A stretch of 64,000 nt of DNA from Pandoraea oxalativorans. GTDB lineage: Bacteria > Pseudomonadota > Gammaproteobacteria > Burkholderiales > Burkholderiaceae. Shown piece by piece: positions 19,454 to 29,650 of this stretch. Made by a program: the position numbers and the translations under genes. The notes beneath the pieces were generated by a model that worked only from the letters and a program-made list of their open reading frames with translations, had not been told where the DNA came from and searched no databases. Position 1 is the first letter of the stretch. Every line of letters starts with the position of its first letter. The stretch spans positions 2,294,001-2,358,000 of the forward strand of contig NZ_CP011253.3 in assembly GCF_000972785.3 (NCBI RefSeq), written 5' to 3'.

Positions 19454-20335
19454 TCAGGCGACGGTGTGGTTCGCGAGCATTTCCAGCGCGCGCACCATGC
19501 CCGAGTGATCCCATGCTGCGCCGCCGTTGGCTGCGCAGGCATTGAACAGTTCCTGCGCCGTGGCCGTGTTGGGCAGCGACACGCCGAGGGTCTTCGCCGT
19601 TTGCAGCGCCAGGTTCAGATCCTTCTGGTGCAGCGCGATGCGGAAGCCCGGTTCGAAGTTGCGCTTGACCATGCGCTCGCCGTGCACTTCCAGAATGCGT
19701 GACGAAGCGAAGCCACCCATCAGGGCTGCACGCACCTTCGCGGGATCTGCACCGGCCTTCGACGCGAACAGCAGGGCTTCGCCCACGGCTTCGATCGTCA
19801 GTGCCACCACGATCTGGTTGGCGACCTTGCAGGTCTGTCCGGCGCCGCTGTCGCCCACGAGCGTGATGTTTTTGCCCATCAGCTCGAAGAACGGCTTCAC
19901 GTCGTCGAACGCGGCTTGCGAGCCGCCGACCATGATCGACAGCGACGCGGCCTTCGCGCCGACTTCGCCACCCGAGACCGGAGCGTCGAGGTATTCGCAG
20001 CCCAGCGCCTTGATCTTCTTGGCGTATTCCTTCGTTTCGATCGGCGAGATCGAGCTCATGTCGACGACGATCTTGCCCGCCGTCAGACCTTCTGCCAGAC
20101 CGTCCTCACCGAACAGCACAGCACCGACGTCAGGGGTGTCCGGCACCATCACGAACACGATATCGGCGCGCTTGGCGACTTCCTTGGCCGACGTGCAAAC
20201 GGTGGCCTGACCGTCGATCAGGTCTTGCGGCGGCGTGCGACGCTCGTACAGGAACAGCTTGTGACCGGCGTTTTGCAGATGCTTCGCCATCGGCGCGCCC
20301 ATGATGCCCAGACCAATAAAACCGAGTTGTGCCAT
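19454..20335 (-). CDS. glxR: 2-hydroxy-3-oxopropionate (tartronate semialdehyde) reductase
   Basis: A 293-residue beta-hydroxyacid dehydrogenase that reduces tartronate semialdehyde to D-glycerate with NAD(P)H. The Rossmann motif GFIGLGIMGAPMAKHL starts at residue 5; the substrate motif DAPVSGGEVGAKAASL is near residue 120; the catalytic Lys lies in GQTCKVANQIVVAL near residue 170. I start at MAQLGFIGLG (20335), preceded by AAGGAG; the 21 codons upstream are not family-like. Last gene of gcl-hyi-glxR, separated from hyi by about 200 bases holding a 12-bp hairpin. Confidence 0.94.
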   Translation of the reverse strand: MAQLGFIGLGIMGAPMAKHLQNAGHKLFLYERRTPPQDLIDGQATVCTSAKEVAKRADIVFVMVPDTPDVGAVLFGEDGLAEGLTAGKIVVDMSSISPIETKEYAKKIKALGCEYLDAPVSGGEVGAKAASLSIMVGGSQAAFDDVKPFFELMGKNITLVGDSGAGQTCKVANQIVVALTIEAVGEALLFASKAGADPAKVRAALMGGFASSRILEVHGERMVKRNFEPGFRIALHQKDLNLALQTAKTLGVSLPNTATAQELFNACAANGGAAWDHSGMVRALEMLANHTVA

Positions 20336-20446
20336 TTCGAGACTCCTTGTTGCCAAAGTTTGAAGTTGTTGTTGCCGACCGTTGGACGGGCAGGCCATGC
20401 GTGCGTGAGTGCTACAGGCAATGAGCGCTCACGCATTCCCCGTGCT

Positions 20447-20475
20447 CCGGCCGCATGCCCCCTGCATGCGGCCGG
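20447..20475 (-). repeat. 12-bp perfect hairpin between hyi and glxR
   Basis: CCGGCCGCATGC (20447-20458) and GCATGCGGCCGG (20464-20475) around a 5-base loop. No U-tract follows, so it is more likely an intercistronic RNA-processing or stabilising element, or a Rho-related pause, than an intrinsic terminator. Confidence 0.6.
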
Positions 20476-20537
20476 CGGGGCCCTTCCTCGTCGAAACCCG
20501 GTCGGTTATTGCGAGGGTTACGCTGACTGACGTCGGC

Positions 20538-21329
20538 TTATGCAGCTTCGCGCAGGCCTGCGGCTTTGAACCATCCGAGGCCGTCGGTGGTGGTCGTTGC
20601 GGGCTTGTACTCGCAGCCGATCCAGCCGGTGTAGCCAATGCGGTCGAGGAACGCGAACAGGTAGGCGTAGTTGATCTCGCCCGTGCCCGGCTCGTTGCGG
20701 CCCGGGTTGTCGGCGAGCTGCACGTGAGCGATGCGCGCCAGATGCGTCTCGATGGTCTTGGCGAGCTCACCTTCCATGCGTTGCATGTGATAGATGTCGT
20801 ACTGCAGGAACAGGTTGTCCGAGCCGACGGCGTCGAAGACTTCCAGCGTCTGCTTCGTACGGTGCAGGAAGAAGCCCGGAATGTCGTACGTGTTGATCGG
20901 CTCGACCAGCAGGCGGATGCCTTCGGCCTTGAGCGCGTCGGCCGCGAAGCGCAGGTTGCCCACGAGCGTTTCGGTGGCGGCCTGCGTCGACAGATCGGCG
21001 CCTTGCTTGCCCACGAGGCAGTTCAGTTGCTTCACACCCAGTGCCTTGGCGTAGGTGATGGCTTCGCCCACGCCGTCGCGGAATTCGGCCACGCGATCGG
21101 GGAAGATGGCGATGCCGCGCTCGCCTGCGTCCCAGTTACCGGCGGGCAGGTTGTGCAGCACGAGGTCGAGCTGATACTGGTTCAGCTTGTCGGCGATCTG
21201 GTCGCGATGAAACGCGTACGGGAACAGGAACTCCACGCCGCGAAAGCCCGCTGCGGCGGCCGCCTTGAAGCGGTCGAGGAACGGCACCTCGTTGAACAGC
21301 ATGGTCAGGTTGGCGGCAAATTTCGGCAT
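20538..21329 (-). CDS. hyi: Hydroxypyruvate isomerase
   Basis: A 263-residue TIM-barrel enzyme of the xylose isomerase-like superfamily, interconverting tartronate semialdehyde and hydroxypyruvate. Signatures: MPKFAANLTMLFNEVPFLDR at the start, GVEFLFPYAF near residue 35, EPINTYDIPGFFL near 143, QYDIYHMQRMEG near 173 and IGCEYKP near 237; the Glu, Asp, His and Glu residues in these blocks form the metal site. Start at the ATG at 21329 with GGAG 8 bases upstream, itself inside a GA-repeat. Middle gene of the glyoxylate-to-glycerate operon. Confidence 0.95.
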   Translation of the reverse strand: MPKFAANLTMLFNEVPFLDRFKAAAAAGFRGVEFLFPYAFHRDQIADKLNQYQLDLVLHNLPAGNWDAGERGIAIFPDRVAEFRDGVGEAITYAKALGVKQLNCLVGKQGADLSTQAATETLVGNLRFAADALKAEGIRLLVEPINTYDIPGFFLHRTKQTLEVFDAVGSDNLFLQYDIYHMQRMEGELAKTIETHLARIAHVQLADNPGRNEPGTGEINYAYLFAFLDRIGYTGWIGCEYKPATTTTDGLGWFKAAGLREAA

Positions 21330-21523
21330 TGCGCTGACTCCTCTCTCTCTCTTTTCTTAGGGGGTGGTTTCGACGATTCGATGCAAGGGTGAATACTGGG
21401 TAAAGCTAAGGTCACGCGGGGTACTGCAAGGTTGCGGAGCGCATGCTTTGGCCGTTTCACGGGGTCTAGCCGAAAGCGCAGGGGACGCATGCGCCCCGCA
21501 AACCGTTGGCAGTGCCGGCAGGC

Positions 21524-23290
<1,767 letters not shown>

Positions 23291-23324
23291 GTGACTCCTC
23301 CAATGGGTAATGACGAATACGGAA

Positions 23325-23389
23325 CGTATAGGGATGAATCTTGTTGGAGGTCACTTTAAGCCGGTACGATTTGTTTGATAAGATCACAA
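23325..23389 (-). promoter_or_regulatory. gcl promoter with upstream LysR box
   Basis: On the minus strand GTGACC (23349-23354), 18-base spacer, TATACG (23325-23330) form a plausible sigma-70 promoter. A perfect TTGT-N11-ACAA LysR box (23371-23389) is centred near -62 relative to the predicted start, the usual place for an activating LysR site. Confidence 0.65.
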
Positions 23390-23432
23390 AAGATCGTTTT
23401 TTTAAGAACAAAAAGTATCGAATGGAGACGTG

Positions 23433-24344
23433 ATGGACCGCTACAAACAGATCGAAACCTTCGTGCAGGTGGCCGAAGCCGGCAGTCTGGCTGCGGCGGC
23501 GCTCAAGGAAGGGGTCTCGCCGGTGATCCTCGGGCGGCGTATCGACGCGCTCGAAAAGCGTCTCGGCATCAAGCTCATGTACCGGTCGACGCGCCGGCTG
23601 GCCCTCTCGGAAGAGGGCGGCGCTTTTCTGGAGCGCTGCAAGCAGTTGCTCGGCGACTGGGAGATGGCGGAGAACGAAATCAGCGCCGGTCGGCACGCCG
23701 TCTCCGGTCACCTGATCGTTTCGGCCCCGGCGGCGTTCGGTCGCAAGCACGTGGCCCCGCACGCACCGGCATTCCTGCGTCTGCATCCCGAAGTGCAGAT
23801 CTCCTTCAATCTGACGGATCGCGTGGTGGATATCGTGCGCGAAGGCTACGACATGGGGATTCGTATCGGCGGCTCCGTCGACCCGAACTTCGTGGCCGTC
23901 AAACTCGCGCAGAACCGGCGCGTGGTGTGCGGCACGCCGGCCTACTTTGCGCGCCACGGCCGCCCCAAGACCCTGGAGGATCTCGCGAAGCACAACTGTC
24001 TCGCGTTCAACCTTCAGGGTGGGCAGCAGCGCGGGTGGTACTTCAAGCGGCAGGGCAAGCTCGTGACGATTCGCGTCGCTGGCAGTCTCGATTGCAACGA
24101 CGGCGAGTTGCTGCACCGCTGGGCGCTCGAAGGGCTGGGACTGGGCTGGCGCTCGACGTGGGAAATCCAGCGCGAGTTGCTGTCCGGGGAGCTGGAGACC
24201 GTGCTGGACGAATATGCGCTGCCCGATTACGACATCCTCGCCGTGTACCCGCAGCAGCGCTTCCAGCCCGCGCGGGTGCGGCTGTTCATCGAACAGTTGC
24301 GGCAGATTTATGCGCGTCCGAATTACTGGCTGGAGAATGGCTGA
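23433..24344 (+). CDS. LysR family regulator divergent from gcl
   Basis: A 303-residue LysR protein: N-terminal winged helix (MDRYKQIETFVQVAEAGSL, GRRIDALEKRLGIKLMYRSTRR) and the co-inducer domain (SGHLIVSAPAAFGRKHVAP). I choose the ATG at 23433 over the GTG three bases earlier because MDR(Y/F)KQIETF is the conserved beginning, also seen in the paralog at 59336-60289. Divergent transcription from gcl with a LysR box between them makes it the likely regulator of glyoxylate carboligation. Effector unknown; glyoxylate or a relative is an inference. Confidence 0.88.
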   Translation: MDRYKQIETFVQVAEAGSLAAAALKEGVSPVILGRRIDALEKRLGIKLMYRSTRRLALSEEGGAFLERCKQLLGDWEMAENEISAGRHAVSGHLIVSAPAAFGRKHVAPHAPAFLRLHPEVQISFNLTDRVVDIVREGYDMGIRIGGSVDPNFVAVKLAQNRRVVCGTPAYFARHGRPKTLEDLAKHNCLAFNLQGGQQRGWYFKRQGKLVTIRVAGSLDCNDGELLHRWALEGLGLGWRSTWEIQRELLSGELETVLDEYALPDYDILAVYPQQRFQPARVRLFIEQLRQIYARPNYWLENG

Positions 24345-24443
24345 TGTCGAGCCGCGCGCGATTGACGGTTGCTTTCCATCGATGGGAAGCCTAGCCCGGG
24401 AGGTGGTCGGGTGGGGCAGTGAACGTCACCGATTGAGCGGGAG

Positions 24444-24472
24444 TTGATGATCGACATGAAATCCGCTAGAAT
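24444..24472 (+). promoter_or_regulatory. Sigma-70 promoter of the rpsF operon
   Basis: TTGATG (24444-24449), 17-base spacer, TAGAAT (24467-24472), followed by a 60-base leader to the rpsF start with AAGGAG before it. Confidence 0.75.
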
Positions 24473-24539
24473 CGCGGGTTCTGCAACCTTGCTGCACTGG
24501 TTCTGACGCCCAGGCAGCTTTGTCCATAAGGAGCACCCT

Positions 24540-24917
24540 ATGCGTCATTATGAAATCGTATTTATCGTTCACCCCGATCAGAGCGAGCAAGTGCCTGCAA
24601 TGATCGAGCGCTATCGTGGCACGGTCGAAACCCGTCAGGGCAAGATCCACCGCGTCGAAGACTGGGGCCGTCGTCAACTGGCCTACATGATCGAAAAGCT
24701 GGCCAAGGCTCATTACGTTTGCATGAACATCGAATGCGACCAGGAAACCCTGGACGAGCTGGAACACGCATTCAAGTTCAACGACGCCGTTCTGCGCCAC
24801 CTCGTCGTCAAGATGAAGAAGGCTGAGACCGCACCGTCGCCGATGATGAAGGAAGTGGCCCGCGAAGAAGCCAAGAAGGCTGCCGCCGTGCCCGCGACCG
24901 AAGCTGCCGCTTCGTAA
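24540..24917 (+). CDS. rpsF: 30S ribosomal protein S6
   Basis: A 125-residue S6 protein that binds 16S rRNA with S18 in the platform of the small subunit. It begins [18 protein letters not shown] and contains the family block [19 protein letters not shown] near residue 35. The C-terminal tail (after about residue 100) is Ala/Lys/Glu-rich and variable. Start at the ATG at 24540 with AAGGAG upstream. First gene of rpsF-priB-rpsR-rplI. Confidence 0.97.
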   Translation: MRHYEIVFIVHPDQSEQVPAMIERYRGTVETRQGKIHRVEDWGRRQLAYMIEKLAKAHYVCMNIECDQETLDELEHAFKFNDAVLRHLVVKMKKAETAPSPMMKEVAREEAKKAAAVPATEAAAS

Positions 24918-24963
24918 TTAGCGCACCGGAACGCATCAGGGTGCCAACGACAACATCGAACGC

Positions 24964-25266
24964 GTGAATCGCTTACGGCTAGAGGCCAGCATCGTCGAAA
25001 TCGGCACGCTGCGCTATACCCCGGCCGGGCTTCCCGTGATCGATGTCACGCTGGCGCACGAGGGAACAGCCGAAGAGGCGGGCGTGGCCCGTCAGGTCGA
25101 GTTCTCGATACCGGCAGTTGCGATCGGTCCCATCAGTGCCAAAGTCATGGCGTTGGGACTCGAGAAACCGGCCCAGTGGGCAGGGTTTCTGGCCAAGAAG
25201 CATCGCAATAGCCGCACCCTGGTGTTTCACATCACAGCATTGCAAGCATTTGAAAAGGATTGTTGA
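24964..25266 (+). CDS. priB: Primosomal replication protein PriB
   Basis: A 100-residue OB-fold single-strand DNA-binding protein that helps PriA restart stalled replication forks. It begins at a GTG ([20 protein letters not shown]) and shows the SSB-like pattern [12 protein letters not shown] and [13 protein letters not shown]. Its place between rpsF and rpsR is the standard gammaproteobacterial/betaproteobacterial arrangement. The stop lies 2 bases before the rpsR start codon, so the genes are probably translationally coupled. Confidence 0.93.
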   Translation: MNRLRLEASIVEIGTLRYTPAGLPVIDVTLAHEGTAEEAGVARQVEFSIPAVAIGPISAKVMALGLEKPAQWAGFLAKKHRNSRTLVFHITALQAFEKDC

Positions 25267-25268
25267 AC

Positions 25269-25550
25269 ATGCCGCGTCCTAACGGTAAAAACAAGAAGTT
25301 TGATCGCCGCCGCCAACAGCAAAACCCGCTGTTCAAGCGCAAGAAGTTCTGCCGCTTCACCGTCGCTGGTGTCGAGCAGATCGATTACAAGGATGTCGAA
25401 ACGCTGAAGGACTTCATCGGCGACAACGGCAAGATCACCCCGGCTCGCCTGACGGGCACCAAGGCGCACTACCAGCGCCAGCTCGATACGGCCATCAAGC
25501 GTGCGCGTTTCCTCGCGCTGCTGCCGTACACCGATCTGCACGGTGCTTAA
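25269..25550 (+). CDS. rpsR: 30S ribosomal protein S18
   Basis: A 93-residue S18 protein. The basic N-terminus ([16 protein letters not shown]) is followed by the S18 core [18 protein letters not shown] and [19 protein letters not shown] start at the ATG at 25269 rather than the in-frame codon at 25260 because MPRPNGK is the usual beginning and AAGGA lies at the right distance. It assembles together with S6. Confidence 0.97.
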   Translation: MPRPNGKNKKFDRRRQQQNPLFKRKKFCRFTVAGVEQIDYKDVETLKDFIGDNGKITPARLTGTKAHYQRQLDTAIKRARFLALLPYTDLHGA

Positions 25551-25577
25551 TCGCCAGTCGACGAAGGAGAATAGATA

Positions 25578-26030
25578 ATGCAAGTGATTCTGCTGGAAAA
25601 GGTCGTCAACCTGGGTAATCTGGGCGACATCGTGAAGGTCAAGGATGGTTTCGCACGTAACTTCCTGATCCCGACGAAGAAGGCTCGCCGCGCCACCAAG
25701 GACGCGATCGCCGAATTCGAAGTTCGCCGCGCCGAACTGGAAAAGGCTGCCGCCGACAAGCTGGCTGCTGCTCAGGCCGAAGGCGAAAAGCTGTCGGGTC
25801 TGACCGTGCAAATCTCGCAGAAGGCTGGTGTTGACGGCCGTCTGTTCGGTTCGGTCACCAACTTCGACATCGCCGAAGCCCTGGGCACCCAAGGTTTCAA
25901 GGTTGAGAAGATGCAAGTGCGTCTGCCGAACGGCCCGCTCAAGACCGTGGGTGATTTCCCGGTTCAAGTGGCGCTGCACACCGACGTCGTGACCGACGTC
26001 ACCGTGTCGGTGCTCGGCGAGCACGCCTAA
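25578..26030 (+). CDS. rplI: 50S ribosomal protein L9
   Basis: A 150-residue L9 protein: N-terminal rRNA-binding domain ([19 protein letters not shown], then [12 protein letters not shown]), a long connecting helix rich in Ala, Glu and Lys (about 41-75), and the C-terminal domain ([16 protein letters not shown]). Start at 25578 with AAGGAG upstream. A strong terminator after the stop closes the ribosomal operon. Confidence 0.97.
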   Translation: MQVILLEKVVNLGNLGDIVKVKDGFARNFLIPTKKARRATKDAIAEFEVRRAELEKAAADKLAAAQAEGEKLSGLTVQISQKAGVDGRLFGSVTNFDIAEALGTQGFKVEKMQVRLPNGPLKTVGDFPVQVALHTDVVTDVTVSVLGEHA

Positions 26031-26066
26031 GTCGTACCCGCGTCAGCTTCCCGACGCGAATAAAAG

Positions 26067-26098
26067 ACGGAAGTCGGAGTACCGGCTTCCGTTTTTTT
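26067..26098 (+). terminator. Rho-independent terminator after rplI
   Basis: An 11-bp stem (one G-U pair), ACGGAAGTCGG at 26067-26077 with CCGGCTTCCGT at 26082-26092, loop AGTA, then seven T. The rest of the 302-base gap 26031-26332 holds only the dnaB promoter near its right end. Confidence 0.92.
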
Positions 26099-26297
26099 AT
26101 GTCTGTCCGTTCCGTTGTGTTGGCTGCCGGAATATCCGGTCGCCGGTCTCGCATTGCCGTACGCCGACCGCCTCCCGGTTGCTCGCTCCCTTCCATCCAA
26201 GTCATCGTTCGATAGCGCCACCTTATGCTGCCTCCAGGGAAACTGCTGAACAAACAACGTCCTGAAAAGTCGTCACGCAAGCGCGATTTTGCCGGGA

Positions 26298-26325
26298 CTG
26301 ACCGGGATCGCGGGGACGGTATAAT
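26298..26325 (+). promoter_or_regulatory. dnaB promoter, predicted leaderless
   Basis: CTGACC (26298-26303), 16-base spacer, consensus TATAAT (26320-26325). It ends 7 bases before the ATG at 26333. No Shine-Dalgarno is seen. Confidence 0.6.
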
Positions 26326-26332
26326 GCCCGGC

Positions 26333-27700
26333 ATGAACGCGCCCGATCCCCAGTTAGATTCGCTCAAGGTGCCACCGCACTCCATCGAGGCGGAGCAATC
26401 CGTGCTCGGCGGTCTGCTGCTCGATAACAGCGCCTGGGATCGGATCGGCGACTTCTTGTCTGAATCGGACTTCTATCGCTACGACCATCGTCAGATCTAT
26501 CAGCACATCGGGCGTCTGATCTCCAGCGACCGACCTGCCGACGTCATCACCGTCTTCGAATCGCTCACTTCCGCTGGCAAAGCCGAAGACGTGGGTGGCC
26601 TGGCTTACCTGAACGCCCTCGCGCAGAACACCCCGAGCGCGGCGAACATTCGCCGTTACGCGGAGATCGTGCGCGACCGGGCCGTGCTGCGTAAGCTCGT
26701 GACGGTGGCCGACGAAATTGCTTCGGATGCTTTCAATCCGCAAGGCAAGGAAGTGCGTCAGATGCTCGACGAGGCGGAGGCGAAGGTCTTCGCGATTGCG
26801 GAAGAGGGCTCGCGTAGCACCAACGGCTTCCTCGAACTGCAACCGCTGCTCACGCAGGTGGTCGAGCGTATCGACGAGTTGTACCACCGTGAAGGCGGCA
26901 GCGACATTACCGGTATTCCGACGGGCTTCGTCGATCTGGACCGCATGACGTCCGGTTTCAACGGCGGCGATCTGATCATCGTGGCCGGTCGTCCGTCGAT
27001 GGGTAAGACAACGTTCTCGATGAACATCGGCGAACACATCGCGGTGGAAGAGGGCTTGCCCGTTGCCGTGTTCTCGATGGAAATGCCGGGCACGCAGCTG
27101 GCCATGCGTATGCTGGGTTCGGTGGGACGTCTCGATCAGCATCGTTTGCGTACCGGCAAGCTGGTCGACGAAGACTGGCCGAAGCTCACGCACGCGATGC
27201 AGAAGATGAACGAGACGCAACTGTTCGTCGACGAAACGCCTGCGCTCAATCCGATGGAACTGCGTGCGCGTGCGCGACGTCTGGCGCGTCAGTGCGGCAA
27301 GCTCGGTCTGATCATCATCGATTACTTGCAGCTCATGAGCGGTTCGGGCGGCGGTGAAAACCGTGCGACCGAAATTTCCGAAATTTCGCGTTCGCTCAAA
27401 GGCCTTGCCAAAGAATTGAACGTGCCCGTGATTGCGCTCTCGCAGCTCAACCGAAGTCTCGAACAACGCCCGAACAAGCGTCCGGTCATGTCGGATTTGC
27501 GCGAATCGGGTGCTATCGAACAGGATGCCGACATCATCCTGTTCATCTACCGCGACGAAGTCTACAACCCCGACACCCCAGACAAAGGCACGGCCGAAAT
27601 CATCATCGCGAAGCAGCGTAACGGTCCTATTGGCCACGTCCGTCTGGCGTTCATCGGTGCCTACACGAAGTTCGACAATCTGGCCGGTCCGCAATACTGA
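26333..27700 (+). CDS. dnaB: Replicative DNA helicase DnaB
   Basis: A 455-residue hexameric 5'-3' helicase that unwinds DNA at the replication fork and recruits primase. N-terminal domain: VPPHSIEAEQSVLGGLLLD; RecA-like C-terminal domain: Walker A GRPSMGKTTFSMN (near residue 218), Walker B LIIIDYLQLMSG, and the arginine-finger region SDLRESGAIEQDADII. The start is set at MNAPDPQLDSL (26333), the usual beginning; an in-frame ATG 9 bases upstream overlaps the TATAAT hexamer and is less likely. No Shine-Dalgarno precedes either codon. It follows the ribosomal operon but is separated by a terminator. Confidence 0.97.
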   Translation: MNAPDPQLDSLKVPPHSIEAEQSVLGGLLLDNSAWDRIGDFLSESDFYRYDHRQIYQHIGRLISSDRPADVITVFESLTSAGKAEDVGGLAYLNALAQNTPSAANIRRYAEIVRDRAVLRKLVTVADEIASDAFNPQGKEVRQMLDEAEAKVFAIAEEGSRSTNGFLELQPLLTQVVERIDELYHREGGSDITGIPTGFVDLDRMTSGFNGGDLIIVAGRPSMGKTTFSMNIGEHIAVEEGLPVAVFSMEMPGTQLAMRMLGSVGRLDQHRLRTGKLVDEDWPKLTHAMQKMNETQLFVDETPALNPMELRARARRLARQCGKLGLIIIDYLQLMSGSGGGENRATEISEISRSLKGLAKELNVPVIALSQLNRSLEQRPNKRPVMSDLRESGAIEQDADIILFIYRDEVYNPDTPDKGTAEIIIAKQRNGPIGHVRLAFIGAYTKFDNLAGPQY

Positions 27701-27727
27701 CGCCCCGATTTCTGTCTGTTCGGATGC

Positions 27728-27762
27728 GCATGCGGCATCGCATGCCTCCGACGAGGTAGAAT
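27728..27762 (+). promoter_or_regulatory. Hairpin and -10 hexamer upstream of the DUF47-pit operon
   Basis: GCATGCG-GCAT-CGCATGC (27728-27745) is a 7-bp dyad just ahead of a TAGAAT hexamer (27757-27762). The -35 is poor, so the dyad may be an activator or repressor site. Weak support. Confidence 0.35.
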
Positions 27763-27814
27763 GTGACGTTTTTGTGTCGAACCGTCCCCTATTAATACCC
27801 GGAGTTTCCCCATA

Positions 27815-28441
27815 ATGTTCGGTCGCTTCATGCCCACCGAGGGCAAGTTCTTTGACCTGTTCAACCAGCACGCGGCGTGCATGGTCGCAGGCAGCCGCGA
27901 GCTGTCCGCCATGCTCAACGACCTGCCAAACGCCGAGGCACGTACCGTTGCCGTGCAGAACAACGAGAAGAAAGCGGATCGCATCACGCACGAGACTATC
28001 GACTTGATGCACAAGACGTTCATCACGCCTTTCGACCGCGACGAGATCCATAAGCTGATCAGCACGATGGACGACATCCTGGATCTAATGGAAGACGTGG
28101 CGACGGCCGTGTGGATGTACGACATCAAGAGCGTGCCGTCCGAGGCCCGCATGCTGGGCGAAATCTGCGTGAAGTGCTGCGAGCGCGTGCAAAGCACCGT
28201 CGCGCTGCTCCACGACATGGATCGTGCCCGCGAAATTCTGAAGTTCTGCGAAGAGATCGACGGTCTCGAGTCGGAAGCCGACCGCCTGCTGCGCGCATCG
28301 CTGTCGAAGCTCTTCCGCGAAGAAGCCGACGTGAAGGAGCTGATCAAGCAGAAGGCTGTGTCCGAATTGCTCGAGTCGGTGACCGACAAGTGCGAGGACG
28401 TTGCCAATATCATCGAAGGCATTGTGCTGGAAAACGCCTGA
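27815..28441 (+). CDS. DUF47/PhoU-like protein partnering a Pit transporter
   Basis: A 208-residue all-helical protein of the DUF47 (PhoU-related) family. Characteristic blocks are EKKADRITHETIDLMHKTFITPFDRDEIHKL-type segments: KKADRITHETID near residue 53 and TPFDRDEIHKLISTMDDILD near 70, with acidic residues able to bind metal clusters as in PhoU. It is followed 13 bases later by a Pit-family phosphate transporter; such pairs are widespread, and the protein is thought to modulate the transporter, although the mechanism is not settled. Start at the ATG at 27815 after CCGGAG. Confidence 0.88.
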   Translation: MFGRFMPTEGKFFDLFNQHAACMVAGSRELSAMLNDLPNAEARTVAVQNNEKKADRITHETIDLMHKTFITPFDRDEIHKLISTMDDILDLMEDVATAVWMYDIKSVPSEARMLGEICVKCCERVQSTVALLHDMDRAREILKFCEEIDGLESEADRLLRASLSKLFREEADVKELIKQKAVSELLESVTDKCEDVANIIEGIVLENA

Positions 28442-28454
28442 GCGGAGACTTTCG

Positions 28455-29465
28455 ATGGCAACGCTGCACATCAGCCTTTGGCTGGTCGGACTATTGATCG
28501 CACTGGCGCTCCTGTTCGACTTCATGAACGGTTTTCACGACGCCGCCAACTCGATCGCTACGGTGGTCTCGACGGGCGTGCTAAAACCGCATCAGGCGGT
28601 GGCTTTCGCCGCCATGTTCAACGTCATCGCGCTGTTCGTCTTTCACCTGAAAGTCGCGGCGACGGTGGGCAAGGGCACGGTACACCCCGAGATCGTCGAT
28701 CACTATGTGATCTTTGGCGCGCTCGTGGGGGCTATCGCCTGGAACATCATCACCTGGTACTACGGTATCCCGTCGAGTTCGTCGCACGCCCTGATCGGTG
28801 GTCTGGTCGGCGCGGCGGTGGCCAAGGCCGGCACGGGTTCGCTCGTGGCGAGCGGCCTGCTGCAAACCGTGGCATTCATTTTCGTTTCGCCGCTGCTCGG
28901 TTTCGTGCTCGGTTCGTTCTTCATGCTGCTCGTGTCGTGGCTGTTCTTCCGCACGCCACCCGCACGCGTGGACCGCTGGTTCCGTCGCCTGCAACTGGTG
29001 TCCGCCGGTATGTACAGCCTCGGACACGGCGGCAACGATGCACAGAAGACCATCGGCATCATCTGGATGCTGCTGATCGCTGCGGGCATGTGGCCGCAGG
29101 AAGCTCCCGAGCCGCCGTTGTGGGTGATCATCGGCTGCTATCTCGCGATCGGTCTGGGGACCATGTTCGGTGGCTGGCGGATCGTGCGCACGATGGGGCA
29201 GAAGATCACGAAGCTCAAGCCGGTCGGTGGTTTCTGTGCCGAGACGGGCGGGGCGTTCACGCTCTTCTTCGCCTCGTGGCTCGGCGTGCCGGTCTCGACG
29301 ACGCACACCATCACGGGCGCTATCGTCGGCGTGGGCGCGACCCGCAAGCTGTCGGCAGTGCGCTGGGGCGTGGCGGGCAACATCGTCTGGGCCTGGGTGC
29401 TGACGATCCCGGCATCGGCGTTTATCGCCGCCATCGCCTGGTGGGTCGGCAAGCAGATCCTCTGA
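28455..29465 (+). CDS. pit: PiT-family inorganic phosphate transporter
   Basis: A 336-residue inner-membrane phosphate:cation symporter. The two inverted PiT signatures are visible: DFMNGFHDAANSIATVVS near residue 26 and SLGHGGNDAQKTIGI near residue 193, plus ASWLGVPVSTTHTITGAIVG near 280. About ten hydrophobic segments. I start at the ATG at 28455 with GCGGAG upstream; the in-frame extension to 28401 overlaps the DUF47 gene. A textbook terminator follows. Confidence 0.93.
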   Translation: MATLHISLWLVGLLIALALLFDFMNGFHDAANSIATVVSTGVLKPHQAVAFAAMFNVIALFVFHLKVAATVGKGTVHPEIVDHYVIFGALVGAIAWNIITWYYGIPSSSSHALIGGLVGAAVAKAGTGSLVASGLLQTVAFIFVSPLLGFVLGSFFMLLVSWLFFRTPPARVDRWFRRLQLVSAGMYSLGHGGNDAQKTIGIIWMLLIAAGMWPQEAPEPPLWVIIGCYLAIGLGTMFGGWRIVRTMGQKITKLKPVGGFCAETGGAFTLFFASWLGVPVSTTHTITGAIVGVGATRKLSAVRWGVAGNIVWAWVLTIPASAFIAAIAWWVGKQIL

Positions 29466-29485
29466 CGGATCGGGCTACCGAATGG

Positions 29486-29511
29486 AAAAAGCGGCTTCGG
29501 CCGCTTTTTTT
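29486..29511 (+). terminator. Rho-independent terminator after pit
   Basis: A 10-bp stem AAAAAGCGGC / GCCGCTTTTT with a TTCG tetraloop, followed by more T. It isolates pit from the small ORF downstream. Confidence 0.95.
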
Positions 29512-29597
29512 ACGTCTTCAGTCAGTGCAGTCAGTGCGGGTCGGGCGGATTGAAGGCGCTAATCGACGTCATCGGGAGAATCAATTTCAATAGTTTA

Positions 29598-29625
29598 TTG
29601 CGATTGATTACTATTTCCTCATAGT
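29598..29625 (+). promoter_or_regulatory. Candidate promoter of the 34-residue small ORF
   Basis: TTGCGA (29598-29603), 16-base spacer, CATAGT (29620-29625) in a locally AT-rich stretch after the pit terminator. Followed by GGAGG at 29641-29645. Confidence 0.45.
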
Positions 29626-29650
29626 GTTTTTGATTGCACCGGAGGCTACT

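Noticed and set aside
21339..21356. CT/GA dinucleotide run before hyi as a possible phase-variable microsatellite
   Set aside because: It is short and irregular, and serves as the Shine-Dalgarno region of hyi; no evidence of variation can be seen in one sequence.
26225..26332. Longer N-terminal version of DnaB starting at 26225
   Set aside because: The extra codons cover the promoter and have no similarity to DnaB; the family begins at MNAP or nearby.
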